Assembly (NCBI RefSeq): GCF_001507595.1
Contig: NZ_LQBQ01000034.1
Span: forward strand, 279,255 to 343,254
Length of the DNA: 64,000 nucleotides
From: Ruegeria marisrubri
GTDB taxonomy: Bacteria > Pseudomonadota > Alphaproteobacteria > Rhodobacterales > Rhodobacteraceae
Reading direction: 5' to 3'
Position numbers and translations under genes: made by a program. This document shows positions 26,887 through 35,785 of the stretch, piece by piece; positions within the stretch are counted from its first letter, which is position 1, and every line of letters begins with the position of its first letter. The notes under the pieces were generated by a model. The model was not told the origin of the DNA and did not search any database. It saw only the letters and a list, made by a program, of their open reading frames with translations.

Positions 26887-26895
26887 GGGCACCGC

Positions 26896-27213
26896 ATGGC
26901 CGGCCCCTTGAAGCGCTCGAAAATGGGCAGACGCAAAACGCGGCCCGAACCGCATTTCGTCTACCCCTGCTGCGACTACCTCACCCTTTCGGAACGCGGA
27001 AGGCACCTGATCTGTCCGATCTGTTTCTGGGAGGACGAGGACATCTACCATGACACGAACCCGAGGGAGCCCTCGGCGGCCAATCACGGCCTGACGCTGG
27101 CCGAGGGGCGTGACAATTTCAAGACGGTCGGGGCCTGCGAGGCCGCGATGCTGCCGCATGTCCTGCCCAAGGAAGACCGCGCGGCCTATCTCTACTTCCC
27201 TCTCAAGGACTGA
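26896..27213 (+). CDS. CPCC-type cysteine-rich protein
   Basis: 105 aa, Cys_rich_CPCC family. The signature here reads FVYPCCDYLTLSERGRHLIC followed by PICFWEDEDIY, with PCCxYLTL and CPxCxWEDD-like spacing that probably binds one zinc. Downstream is NPREPSAANHGLTLAEGRDN, also typical. Function unknown; often annotated as hypothetical and found near stress genes. It follows the SPFH gene by 9 bases and precedes the zinc-ribbon gene by 7, so it belongs to the operon. Confidence 0.8.
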   Translation: MAGPLKRSKMGRRKTRPEPHFVYPCCDYLTLSERGRHLICPICFWEDEDIYHDTNPREPSAANHGLTLAEGRDNFKTVGACEAAMLPHVLPKEDRAAYLYFPLKD

Positions 27214-27220
27214 GCGCCCC

Positions 27221-28330
27221 ATGACTCATGCCCCGTCGCCCGATTTCGCGGAACACCGCTTCCCATGTGACCAGTGCGGCGCGGATTATCGGTTCGATCC
27301 GAAATCCGGCACGCTGATCTGCGATCACTGCGGCCATTCCGAACCGATCAGCTCAGGCCCCTGGGGCGGCGCCAGCCTGCGAGAGCTGGACTTCGACGCG
27401 GCCATCACCGACCGCCTGCCCGACAGCGAAATCGAAGAGACACGGGTTCTGTCCTGCCCGAACTGTGCGGCGCAGGTTGAATTCGATCCCAACACCCACG
27501 CCGCACAATGCCCGTTCTGCGCCACACCGGTCGTGACGGACACCGGCGTGAACCGGCACATCAAGCCGCGCGGAGTTCTGCCCTTCGCATTGGACGAGCG
27601 CGCCGCGCACAAGGCCATGAGCGACTGGCTGGGGCGTTTGTGGTTCGCGCCCAACGGGCTCAAGGACTATGCCCGCAAGGGCCGCAGGATGCAGGGCATC
27701 TATGTCCCTTACTGGACCTTCGACGCCGATACGACATCCAGCTATCGGGGCGAGCGCGGCACAGTCTACTACGTGACCCGAACCGTCGTTCGCGACGGCA
27801 AACGGGTGCAACAGCAGGTGCCAAAGGTCCGCTGGACACCCAAGTCAGGCCGCGTCGCCCGGTTCTTCGATGACGTTCTGGTTCTGGCTTCGGCCTCGCT
27901 GCCCAAAAGCTATACCGATGCGCTGGCGCCCTGGGATCTGGCGGCAATCGAACCCTATCAGCCGGAATACCTGGCAGGGTTCCGGGCCGAAGCCTATACT
28001 GTCGATCTGCAGGAGGGATACACCGAGGCCCGCGCCTACATGGCCCGCGTGATCGAGCGCGACGTCCGGTTCGACATCGGCGGCGACCGGCAACGCATCC
28101 ATGCCATCGATACGGACGTGCGGAACGTGACCTTCAAGCACATCCTGCTGCCGGTCTGGGTGGCGGCCTACAAATACAGGGGCCAGACCTACCGCTTCGT
28201 GGTCAACGGCAGGTCTGGCCGGGTTCAGGGCGAACGCCCCTGGTCGGCGCTCAAGATCCTGATCGCTACCGTCCTGGGACTTCTGGCGGCTGCCGCCGTC
28301 GGCTATCTCTTGGCGACCGGACAGCAATAG
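27221..28330 (+). CDS. Zinc-ribbon membrane protein (YdjG-like)
   Basis: 369 aa. Two zinc ribbons open the protein: FPCDQCGADYRFDPKSGTLI then CDHCG, and LSCPNCAAQVEFDPNTHAAQ then CPFCATPVV. A long soluble domain follows with MQGIYVPYWTFDADTTSSYR and KHILLPVWVAAYKYRGQTYR, and a single membrane helix closes it (ALKILIATVLGLLAAAAVGY). Such proteins are often misnamed as helicase PriA-like because of the ribbons; there is no helicase domain. With SPFH and TelA neighbours it resembles the Bacillus YdjG-YdjI membrane-stress set. Last gene of the operon; converges on hsp20. Confidence 0.83.
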   Translation: MTHAPSPDFAEHRFPCDQCGADYRFDPKSGTLICDHCGHSEPISSGPWGGASLRELDFDAAITDRLPDSEIEETRVLSCPNCAAQVEFDPNTHAAQCPFCATPVVTDTGVNRHIKPRGVLPFALDERAAHKAMSDWLGRLWFAPNGLKDYARKGRRMQGIYVPYWTFDADTTSSYRGERGTVYYVTRTVVRDGKRVQQQVPKVRWTPKSGRVARFFDDVLVLASASLPKSYTDALAPWDLAAIEPYQPEYLAGFRAEAYTVDLQEGYTEARAYMARVIERDVRFDIGGDRQRIHAIDTDVRNVTFKHILLPVWVAAYKYRGQTYRFVVNGRSGRVQGERPWSALKILIATVLGLLAAAAVGYLLATGQQ

Positions 28331-28348
28331 AGGACAGGCCGCTAAACC

Positions 28349-28768
28349 TTATCCGCGCGCGATCGAGATCTTTCGCGCCTCTTCGGATTTCTCGGCCGGT
28401 TTCTTGGGCACGGTAATGTGCAGCACGCCATCCTTCATCTTGGCACTGGCCTTTGCACCGTCGGCATCCTCTGGCAGGCGGAACGAGCGGCGGAAGGCAC
28501 CGTATTGGCGCTCGGAGAAATACCAGGTATCTCCCTTTTTCTCTTCCTCGGTCTTTTTCTCTCCGCGCACCGTCACGACGCCATCGTCCACGGTCAGTTC
28601 GATGTCGTCCTCCGAAACGCCGGGCAACTCCATCGAGATCGAGTAGGATTCGCCGTTTCCGGACGCTTCGGTGGCCGGGGTCAGCCAATCCGCCAGCTTC
28701 ATTCCGAAATTGCGGAACGGATCGTACAGCGACGGCCAGAGACCGGTTTGATCGGTTTTCTCAACCAT
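28349..28768 (-). CDS. Small heat-shock protein, Hsp20 family
   Basis: 139 aa holdase chaperone. The alpha-crystallin domain spans about residues 40-130: SYSISMELPGVSEDDIELTV, VTVRGEKKTEEEKKGDTWYF, AFRRSFRLPEDADGAKASA and DGVLHITVPKKP. A short N-terminal arm and an IxI-like end (KISIARG) are present. ATG at 28768 has AGGAGGG upstream; the long open frame beyond is not real. It converges with the TelA/SPFH operon (18 bases between stops), fitting a stress-related neighbourhood, though shared regulation is not shown. Confidence 0.93.
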   Translation of the reverse strand: MVEKTDQTGLWPSLYDPFRNFGMKLADWLTPATEASGNGESYSISMELPGVSEDDIELTVDDGVVTVRGEKKTEEEKKGDTWYFSERQYGAFRRSFRLPEDADGAKASAKMKDGVLHITVPKKPAEKSEEARKISIARG

Positions 28769-28912
28769 TTTCAGCCCTCCTTCTGCGGTTCGGTCCGATC
28801 GTATCACAATTCGCCTATCTGTTTCTTGATCCGGCTCAAATTGCAGCGACCGCCCCTTGCCTAACCCACCTGCCCCGGCCATCCTGCGCGCGCCACGACC
28901 GAGAGAAATTCG

Positions 28913-29581
28913 ATGACCCTGACCGAACTGGATGATCTGCTGACCCGCCGGCACTCCTGCCGCGCCTTTCGTCCTGACCCGGTGCCAAAGTCGGATATCG
29001 AAAACATACTGACCAGCGCGCGGCGCGTGCCAAGCTGGTGCAATGCGCAGCCGTGGCAGGTCATCGTCACCAGCGGCACCGAGACAGACAGGTTTCGCGA
29101 AGCCCTGCTGCACGAAGCGGCGACGGGCATTCCGGCGCCCGACCTGCCCTTTCCCGCCTCCTATTCCGGTGTTTATCAGGACCGGCGCCGCGCCTGCGGC
29201 TGGGCGCTGTACGAGTCGGTCGGGGTCGAGAAAGGCGATCGGGCCGCATCGGCGAAGCAGATGATGGAAAACTTCAGCCTGTTCGGAGCGCCCCATTGCG
29301 CGATTATCTCCAGCCCGCGCGAACTTGGGCCTTACGGCGCCATGGATTGCGGCGGCTTCGTCACCGCGTTCACCCTGGCCGCGCAGGCGCTTGGCGTCGC
29401 CTCCATTCCGCAGGCCGCCGTAGCCACGTATGGCCCGTTCCTGCACAGGTTCTTCGACATCCCCGATGACCGGCTGATACTCTGCGCCATCTCTTTCGGC
29501 TATCCCGACCACGACCACCCGGCCAACGCCTTCAGGACGGAACGCGCCGGTCTGGACGAGTTCGTCGAATGGCGGGGCTGA
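28913..29581 (+). CDS. Nitroreductase-family protein
   Basis: 222 aa FMN-dependent nitroreductase fold. TRRHSCRAFRPDPVPKSDIE (phosphate-binding Arg cluster), ARRVPSWCNAQPWQVIV (SxxNxQPW) and the C-terminal LGVASIPQAAVATYGP are characteristic. Likely reduces nitro compounds or quinones with NAD(P)H in the cytoplasm; physiological substrate unknown. GAGAGAAATTCG precedes the ATG. Its last 13 bases overlap the start of the PfkB gene. Confidence 0.9.
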   Translation: MTLTELDDLLTRRHSCRAFRPDPVPKSDIENILTSARRVPSWCNAQPWQVIVTSGTETDRFREALLHEAATGIPAPDLPFPASYSGVYQDRRRACGWALYESVGVEKGDRAASAKQMMENFSLFGAPHCAIISSPRELGPYGAMDCGGFVTAFTLAAQALGVASIPQAAVATYGPFLHRFFDIPDDRLILCAISFGYPDHDHPANAFRTERAGLDEFVEWRG

Positions 29582-30486
29582 CGCCGCCGGCAATCCTGTG
29601 TTGCGGCGAGGCCGTGATGGATTTCGTGCCGTCACCGCTGGCCGATGGCGAACAGGGGTTCCGCCCGGTCCCCGGCGGTGCCGCCGTGAACACGGCCGTC
29701 GCGCTCAGCCGGCTGGGCGTGGCATCCGGTTTCGTGGGCGCCCTTTCGACCGATCCGATGGGAAAGCGGCTGTCGGCATGGCTTGCGGCCGAAGGCGTCG
29801 ATACCCGCCATGCCGTCGAACTTGATGCACCCTCGACGATTGCCTTGGCACATCCATTGCCGGACGGAAACCGGTTCGACCTCTATGACGAAGGCAGCGC
29901 GGGCCGTTCGCTGACCTCAGACCGGATCCCCGCGCTCCCCGGCACGACGAAGGCGCTGGTCTTTGGCGGCATCAGCCTGATCCACGCGCCCTCGGCGGAT
30001 GTGTTCGAGGGTCTGGCCCGGCGGGCAAAAGGCACGCAGATATGGCTGGATCTGAACATCCGACCCGGGCTTGTCACGGCCCCGGATGAATACCGGGCGC
30101 GCCTGGACCGCATGATGGCCTTGGCGCATGTGATCAAGGTTTCGGACGAGGACCTGAACTGGCTCGGCGATATGCCTGTCACCGACCCCGCGCAAGTGCT
30201 GATCCACACGCAAGGCGCCAGCGGTGCCGCCGCCCACGCAGGCGAATTGAGCATCGCGTCCCCTGCGCCCAAGGTCGAGGTCCGTGACACCGTCGGCGCG
30301 GGTGATGTATTCAACGCGGGGTTTCTGGCTTATCTGCATCGCAACGACCTGCTGGCAGCTCCCCTGGCGTTGACACACGAGAGCCTGGCCGCGGCGCTTG
30401 CGGCGGGCAACCGGGCCGCCAGCCTGAGCGTCACGCGCCCCGGCGCCGACGCCCCAACACTGAAGGAGGTAGAATGCGCGCCCTGA
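29569..30486 (+). CDS. PfkB-family carbohydrate kinase (fructokinase-like)
   Basis: 305 aa ribokinase-fold sugar kinase. [16 protein letters not shown] is the N-terminal PfkB signature and [19 protein letters not shown] the C-terminal one with the catalytic Asp in [24 protein letters not shown] matches fructokinase-like members. It overlaps the nitroreductase by 13 bases and dtd by 13, in the same direction, so translation of the set is coupled. Substrate not determined by the sequence. Confidence 0.9.
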   Translation: MAGLTPPAILCCGEAVMDFVPSPLADGEQGFRPVPGGAAVNTAVALSRLGVASGFVGALSTDPMGKRLSAWLAAEGVDTRHAVELDAPSTIALAHPLPDGNRFDLYDEGSAGRSLTSDRIPALPGTTKALVFGGISLIHAPSADVFEGLARRAKGTQIWLDLNIRPGLVTAPDEYRARLDRMMALAHVIKVSDEDLNWLGDMPVTDPAQVLIHTQGASGAAAHAGELSIASPAPKVEVRDTVGAGDVFNAGFLAYLHRNDLLAAPLALTHESLAAALAAGNRAASLSVTRPGADAPTLKEVECAP

Positions 30487-30911
30487 TTCAGCGTGTTTCC
30501 CGTGCATCGGTTTCGGTCGATGGCGCCGTGATCGGAAAGACCGGCCCCGGCCTGATGATCCTTGTCTGCGCCATGCAGGGCGATACCGAGGCACAGGCCG
30601 ACCAACTGGCCGCAAAGATCGCCAAGCTGCGCATCTTCAAGGACGAGGCGGGTAAGATGAACCGCTCGGTGCGTGACATTGGCGGCTCGGCCCTGGTGGT
30701 CAGCCAGTTCACGCTGGCCGCCGACACCTCGCGCGGCAATCGCCCCGGTTTCTCGATGGCGGCAGCTCCGGCCGAGGGGGAACGCCTCTACGAGTATTTT
30801 GCCGCAAAACTGGCCGAACAGGGCGTTCCCGTCGAGACGGGCCGTTTCGGGGCCGATATGGCGGTGGAGCTGGTCAATGACGGGCCGGTGACGATCTGGA
30901 TGGACATCTGA
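30474..30911 (+). CDS. dtd: D-aminoacyl-tRNA deacylase
   Basis: 145 aa, full length; removes D-amino acids (and glycine mischarged on tRNA-Ala) from t[23 protein letters not shown] at the start, the catalytic block SQFTLAAD at residues 77-84, [11 protein letters not shown], and the C-terminal [11 protein letters not shown] (normally NxGPVTF) identify it. AGGAGGT just before the ATG lies inside the PfkB gene. It ends one base into the glycerate kinase gene. Confidence 0.95.
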   Translation: MRALIQRVSRASVSVDGAVIGKTGPGLMILVCAMQGDTEAQADQLAAKIAKLRIFKDEAGKMNRSVRDIGGSALVVSQFTLAADTSRGNRPGFSMAAAPAEGERLYEYFAAKLAEQGVPVETGRFGADMAVELVNDGPVTIWMDI

Positions 30912-32014
30912 TGGACAGACGCGAAATTGCCCGCACCATCTGGCAGGCCGGCGTGGATGCCGTCGGCGGTTACGCGGCCACGGCGGCGGCGCTTGCGGAT
31001 GTGCAGCGACCGGATCTCGTTCTTGCGGTGGGCAAGGCCGCGGGGGCGATGGCGCGGGCGGCTCTGGACCATTTCGGGGCGGTTCCCTGTCTGGTCGTGA
31101 CCAAGGACGGCCACGGCAAAGGGCTGCCGGACCATGTCCGGCTGATCGAGGCCTCTCACCCCGTGCCTGACGCCCGCAGCCTGCAAGGCGGGCGGGCTTT
31201 GCGCGAAGCGGTCAGGTCGATGGCGCCGGGTACAAGGCTTTTGCTGCTGGTCTCGGGCGGCGCCTCGTCCCTGGCCGAAGACCTGATGCCGGGGAAGACG
31301 CTCGATGATCTGGCGGCCCTGAACCGGCGTCTTCTCTCGGCCGGGCTGGACATCGGCGCGATGAATGCCGAACGGCGCAGGATATCCCGGATCAAGGGCG
31401 GCGGGCTGCTGTCCGGCTTCCGGGGTGGCCATGTCGAGGTTCTGGCGATTTCGGATGTGCCGGGCGACGACCTGATGGTGATCGGCTCGGGCATCGGCGC
31501 GCTGCCCGACCGGCACGACTACGCGGCGCGCGCGCGCATAGTCGCCTCGAACGCCCATGCCCGCGCCGCCGCCGCGAAAGCGGCCGAAGAAGTGGGGTTC
31601 GACGTTCTGGCCAACGAAGAGGCCCTGCATGACGACCTGCCGGCGCTGGCCGCACGGCTGGGCCCTCGCCTGCGGACCATGCCGCGCGGGGCGATGATCC
31701 TCGGGGGCGAGCCGACCGTGGTCCTGCCCGAGAACCCGGGCCGGGGAGGCCGCAATCAGGCGCTGGCGCTGGCGCTGGCACAGGAGATCGCGGGTTGCGA
31801 CGGACTCACGGTGGTCGTCGGCGGCACGGATGGCACCGACGGGCCGACCGACGCCGCGGGCGCCATCGTGGACGGCACCACATGGGGAGAGGGCGCCGCG
31901 GACTCGCTGAAGGCCGCCGACAGCGGCACCTATCTGGCGCGCAAGGGCGCCTTGCTGATCACCGGCCCCACCGGTACCAATGTAATGGACCTGTTGGTCG
32001 CAATTCGGGAATGA
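30911..32014 (+). CDS. Glycerate 2-kinase, DUF4147/MOFRL family
   Basis: 367 aa (family usually about 420). N-terminal DUF4147: VLAVGKAAGAMARAALDHFG, IEASHPVPDARSLQGG, LLLVSGGASSLAEDLMPG, RRISRIKGGGLLSG. C-terminal MOFRL: RGAMILGGEPTVVLPENPGR, then GGRNQALALALAQ and VVVGGTDGTDGPTDAAGAIV. Phosphorylates glycerate at C2 using ATP, feeding hydroxypyruvate/glyoxylate carbon into glycolysis. Its start overlaps the stop of dtd by one base, so it is the last gene of the overlapping set that starts at 28913. Confidence 0.9.
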   Translation: MDRREIARTIWQAGVDAVGGYAATAAALADVQRPDLVLAVGKAAGAMARAALDHFGAVPCLVVTKDGHGKGLPDHVRLIEASHPVPDARSLQGGRALREAVRSMAPGTRLLLLVSGGASSLAEDLMPGKTLDDLAALNRRLLSAGLDIGAMNAERRRISRIKGGGLLSGFRGGHVEVLAISDVPGDDLMVIGSGIGALPDRHDYAARARIVASNAHARAAAAKAAEEVGFDVLANEEALHDDLPALAARLGPRLRTMPRGAMILGGEPTVVLPENPGRGGRNQALALALAQEIAGCDGLTVVVGGTDGTDGPTDAAGAIVDGTTWGEGAADSLKAADSGTYLARKGALLITGPTGTNVMDLLVAIRE

Positions 32015-32065
32015 TCTGTCGTTTACGCCCTTTGTTTAGGCGTGTTCGCATCTGAAACTCGCCCC

Positions 32066-34060
32066 ATGACACTCACCCCCAATGCCCTGCGCGACATTGA
32101 AGAGCTTCCCGACCTCGGCATCGTCATGCCCGACGGGTGCCGCCTGTCCGCGCGGGTCTGGCGGCCGGTGGACGCGCATGATGATCCGGTTCCGGCGATC
32201 CTGGAATACCTGCCCTATCGCAAGCGCGACGGCACCACGGCCCGAGACGCCCTGACCCACCCGTGGTTCGCCAAGCGCGGCTATGCCTGCATCCGCGTCG
32301 ACATGCGCGGCAACGGTGACAGCGAAGGGCTGATGGCCGATGAATACACCCAGCAGGAACTGGACGACGCGGTCGCGGTGATCAACTGGCTGGCCGTGCA
32401 GCCCTGGTGCTCGGGCAAGGTGGGCATGATGGGAATCAGCTGGGGCGGCTTCAATTCGCTGCAGGTGGCGGCGATGCAGCCCGAGCCACTCAAGGCGATC
32501 ATCACCCTGTGCTCCACCGCCGACCGCTATGCGGATGACATTCACTACAAGGGCGGCTGCCTGCTGAACGAAAACCTCGGCTGGGGGGCGACGATGTGGG
32601 CCTATTCCTCGCGCGCGCCCGACCCGGCCCTGCGCGAGAACTGGCGCGCGCTGTGGCTGGAGCGGCTGGAGAACGAGCCCTTCCTGCCGTCGATCTGGCT
32701 GCGCCACCAGACCCGCGACGCCTATTGGCGGCATGGCTCGGTCTGCGAGGATTTCGGCGCGATCAAGGCCGCGACCCTGGCGGTGGGCGGCTGGGGCGAC
32801 GCCTACAAGAACACGGTTCCCCTGCTGGTCGAACAGCTGCAGGCACCGACCAAGGGCATCGTCGGGCCGTGGGTCCACAAATACCCGCATTTCGCCGTTC
32901 CCGAGCCGAGGATCGGTTTTCTGCAAGAGGCCCTGCGCTGGTGGGATCACTGGCTGAAGGGGCTGGATAGCGGCGTCGCGGACGACCCGGACTATCGCGC
33001 CTACCTGATGGACGGCGTTCGTCCGGCGCGGTGGTATACCGAACGCCCCGGCCGCTGGATCGCCGAGGCCGAGGGCGCAACCTCGCACCTCAACCAGCAA
33101 AGTCTGTCTCTGAGCAACGAGGGGCTTGGCGTCGAAGGTGCGTTGGACAGACGCATTCGCTCTCCGCATCACTGCGGCTTGGACAGCGGCGAATACTGCG
33201 CCATCTGGCTGGGCCCCGAGATGCCCGGAGACCAACGCCACGACGACGCGCTGTCAGCCTGTTTCGACGGCGCGCCGCTGGCCGAAGAGCTCGACATCGT
33301 GGGCGCGCCCCGGCTGCGGCTGCGGGTGAGTTCGGACAAGCCTCAGGCCCAGATCGCCGTCCGGCTGAACCATATGCATCCCGACGGCGCCTCGACCCGG
33401 ATCACCTATGGCGTGCTGAACCTGACCCATCGCGACAGCCATGCCGCGCCGGAGCCGCTGGAACCCGGCAAGGCCTACGACATCACGCTCGACCTCGACC
33501 AGATCGCCTATCGCGTGCCCAGGGGGCACAGGCTGCGGGTTGCGGTTTCCAGCGCCTACTGGCCCCTGATCTGGCCCTCTCCGGAAACCGCGGAACTGCA
33601 CCTGACCGGAGGCGAGATTTCCCTGCCGCTGCGCCCCTCGGGTGATACAGACGAATACGCCTTCCCGCCGCCCGACGCCGAGACACCGTGGCAGGTCACC
33701 ACTCTGCGCGAGGCATCGAACACGCGGCGCACCGAAACCGATCTGAAAACCGGCGAGATTCGCCTGATCATCGAGGACGATTTCGGCCTTGTCCAAGACG
33801 ACGACCACGGTCTGATCAGCGGCGGCATCGCCCGCGAGTGCTGGACGATCCACCCCGACGACCCGCTCTCGGCAAGGGGCCAGTGCCATTGGACCGAAGA
33901 GATGGGCCGCGGGGACTGGCGCCTGAGAACCGAGACCCGCAGCGAAATGTGGTCGGATGCCAAAAGCTTCCACCTGCGCGCATCCATCACCGCATATGAG
34001 AATGACAAGGTGGTCTTCACCCGAGAGATGGAGGACACGATTCCGCGAAACCACCTGTGA
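32066..34060 (+). CDS. CocE/NonD-family hydrolase (X-Pro dipeptidyl-peptidase S15 type)
   Basis: 664 aa serine hydrolase. Alpha/beta-hydrolase domain with RVDMRGNGDSEG (oxyanion/Asp region), the nucleophile elbow GMMGISWGGFNSLQVAA, AVGGWGDAYKNTVP and the catalytic His in GPWVHKYPHF. A C-terminal jelly-roll domain typical of S15/CocE enzymes follows (about residue 400 on, RLRLRVSSDKPQAQIAVRLN). No signal peptide. It lies 123 bases upstream of a peptide-type ABC importer on the same strand, so it may hydrolyse an imported ester, amide or peptide. GTG at 32042 is an alternative start. Confidence 0.88.
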   Translation: MTLTPNALRDIEELPDLGIVMPDGCRLSARVWRPVDAHDDPVPAILEYLPYRKRDGTTARDALTHPWFAKRGYACIRVDMRGNGDSEGLMADEYTQQELDDAVAVINWLAVQPWCSGKVGMMGISWGGFNSLQVAAMQPEPLKAIITLCSTADRYADDIHYKGGCLLNENLGWGATMWAYSSRAPDPALRENWRALWLERLENEPFLPSIWLRHQTRDAYWRHGSVCEDFGAIKAATLAVGGWGDAYKNTVPLLVEQLQAPTKGIVGPWVHKYPHFAVPEPRIGFLQEALRWWDHWLKGLDSGVADDPDYRAYLMDGVRPARWYTERPGRWIAEAEGATSHLNQQSLSLSNEGLGVEGALDRRIRSPHHCGLDSGEYCAIWLGPEMPGDQRHDDALSACFDGAPLAEELDIVGAPRLRLRVSSDKPQAQIAVRLNHMHPDGASTRITYGVLNLTHRDSHAAPEPLEPGKAYDITLDLDQIAYRVPRGHRLRVAVSSAYWPLIWPSPETAELHLTGGEISLPLRPSGDTDEYAFPPPDAETPWQVTTLREASNTRRTETDLKTGEIRLIIEDDFGLVQDDDHGLISGGIARECWTIHPDDPLSARGQCHWTEEMGRGDWRLRTETRSEMWSDAKSFHLRASITAYENDKVVFTREMEDTIPRNHL

Positions 34061-34120
34061 CAGGGATTACCTTACGGAGCGGACATTAACCCTTGCCCGA
34101 CCGTCGGAAATGCGCGAACC

Positions 34121-34136
34121 TTGACTCGTGCGTCAA
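34121..34136. promoter_or_regulatory. TTGAC-N6-GTCAA dyad, candidate operator
   Basis: TTGACTCGTGCGTCAA, a perfect 5-bp inverted repeat 48 bases before the start of the ABC binding-protein gene. The arrangement suits a dimeric repressor of the GntR or MarR type. No regulator gene is adjacent. The left half could also be a -35 element. Confidence 0.3.
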
Positions 34137-34183
34137 TAAAAAATGCCCGCAGAGGCAAACACACCACCAATTGGGAGACTTCG

Positions 34184-35770
34184 ATGAACGACCAACTCAA
34201 CCACATGGCAAGCCAGGTGACCGCTGGCAAGATGACCCGCCGCGAATTCATGGGGAAGGCGGCCGCACTGGGTGTTTCGGCTGCCGTGGCAAGCACCATG
34301 TTTGCCGATGCCGCGCGCGCGGCTGGCCCCAAGAAGGGCGGCGACCTGAAACTGGGCCTGCAGGGAGGGGAGTCGACAAACTCGCTTGACCCGGCAACCT
34401 ATGCAAGCTCGGTCCCCTTCCAGAACGGCAAGCAATTCGGCGACCAGCTGGTCGAAGTGGCCCCCGACGGCTCGATCGAGCCGCGCCTGGCGGAAAGCGT
34501 CGAAGGCAGCGCCGATGCCAAGGTCTGGACCTTCAAGCTGCGTCAGGGTGTCGAGTTCCACAACGGCAAGACCATGACAAGCGAAGACGTGCTGAAAACC
34601 ATGCAGCGCCACTCGAACGAAGACTCCAAGTCTGGTGCATTGGGCATCATGCGCGGAATCGAGTCGATGAAGGCCGATGGCGAGTATTTCCACGTCACGC
34701 TGAACGAGCCGAATGCCGACCTGCCCTATCTGATGGCTGACTATCACCTGATCATTCAGCCCGATGGCGGCATGGACAACCCCGGCGCGGGCATCGGCAC
34801 CGGCCCCTACAAGCTGGAAGCCGACGAACCCGGTGTGCGCCACCTGTTCAGCAAGTTCGAAAACCACTGGAATGGCGATTTCGGACATTTCGACAGTGTC
34901 GAAGTCGTGGTCATCAACGACGCCACCGCCCGGACCGCCGCGCTGCAGTCCGGTCAGGTTCACGCCATCAACCGCGTGGAACCCAAGATTGCCGACCTGC
35001 TGGGCCGCGCGCCGAACCTGACGGTGCATTCGACATCGGGCCGCGGGCATTATGTGTTCATCATGCACTGCGACACGGCACCCTTCGACAACAACGATCT
35101 GCGCATGGCGCTGAAATACGCGATCAACCGCGAAGAGATGGTCGAAAAGATCCTGCGTGGCTACGGCTCGATCGGGAACGACATGCCGATCAACGCGGCC
35201 TATCCGCTGTTCGACGACACCATCCCGCAGCGCGAATTCAGCATCGAGAAAGCAGCCGAATACTACAAGAAGTCCGGCCATGACGGCTCGCCCATCATCC
35301 TGCGCGTCGCCGACGGCGCCTTCCCGGGTGCCGTGGACGCCGCCGCCCTGTTCCAGCAGACCGCCCAGCAGGCCGGTATCCCGCTGGAAATCAAGCGCGA
35401 GCCCAACGACGGCTACTGGTCCGAGGTCTGGAACGTTCAGCCCTTCTGCGCATCCTACTGGGGGGGCCGTCCGGTGCAGGACCAGATGTACTCGACCGCG
35501 TATCTGTCGACCGCCGACTGGAACGACACGCGGTTCAAGGTCAAAGAGTTCGACGACATGCTGTTCGCCGCCCGCGCCGAGCTGGACCCGGCCAAGCGCA
35601 AGGAGATCTACTCCAAGATGGGCCGCATGCTGCGCGATCAGGGCGGTCTGATCTGCCCGATGTTCAACGACTTCATCGAAGGCGTCAGCAACCAGCTGGC
35701 CGGATGGGAGTCGGACTCGACGCAGGAAATGATGAACGGAAACATGTCCCGCAAGATGTGGTTCGCTTAA
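34184..35770 (+). CDS. Peptide-type ABC transporter substrate-binding protein, Tat-exported
   Basis: 528 aa, SBP_bac_5 family (DppA/OppA type). It carries a twin-arginine signal MTRREFMGKAAALGVSAAVA at about residues 17-36, cleaved probably after ADAARA, so it is folded before export. The mature part has VWTFKLRQGVEFHNGKTMTS, the usual SBP_bac_5 block, and DNNDLRMALKYAINREEM. ATG at 34184 has TTGGGAGACTTCG upstream. It starts an operon with two permeases and a fused ATPase. Ligand could be a peptide, glycoside or related solute. Confidence 0.92.
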   Translation: MNDQLNHMASQVTAGKMTRREFMGKAAALGVSAAVASTMFADAARAAGPKKGGDLKLGLQGGESTNSLDPATYASSVPFQNGKQFGDQLVEVAPDGSIEPRLAESVEGSADAKVWTFKLRQGVEFHNGKTMTSEDVLKTMQRHSNEDSKSGALGIMRGIESMKADGEYFHVTLNEPNADLPYLMADYHLIIQPDGGMDNPGAGIGTGPYKLEADEPGVRHLFSKFENHWNGDFGHFDSVEVVVINDATARTAALQSGQVHAINRVEPKIADLLGRAPNLTVHSTSGRGHYVFIMHCDTAPFDNNDLRMALKYAINREEMVEKILRGYGSIGNDMPINAAYPLFDDTIPQREFSIEKAAEYYKKSGHDGSPIILRVADGAFPGAVDAAALFQQTAQQAGIPLEIKREPNDGYWSEVWNVQPFCASYWGGRPVQDQMYSTAYLSTADWNDTRFKVKEFDDMLFAARAELDPAKRKEIYSKMGRMLRDQGGLICPMFNDFIEGVSNQLAGWESDSTQEMMNGNMSRKMWFA

Positions 35771-35785
35771 TCCGGAAACGAACGC

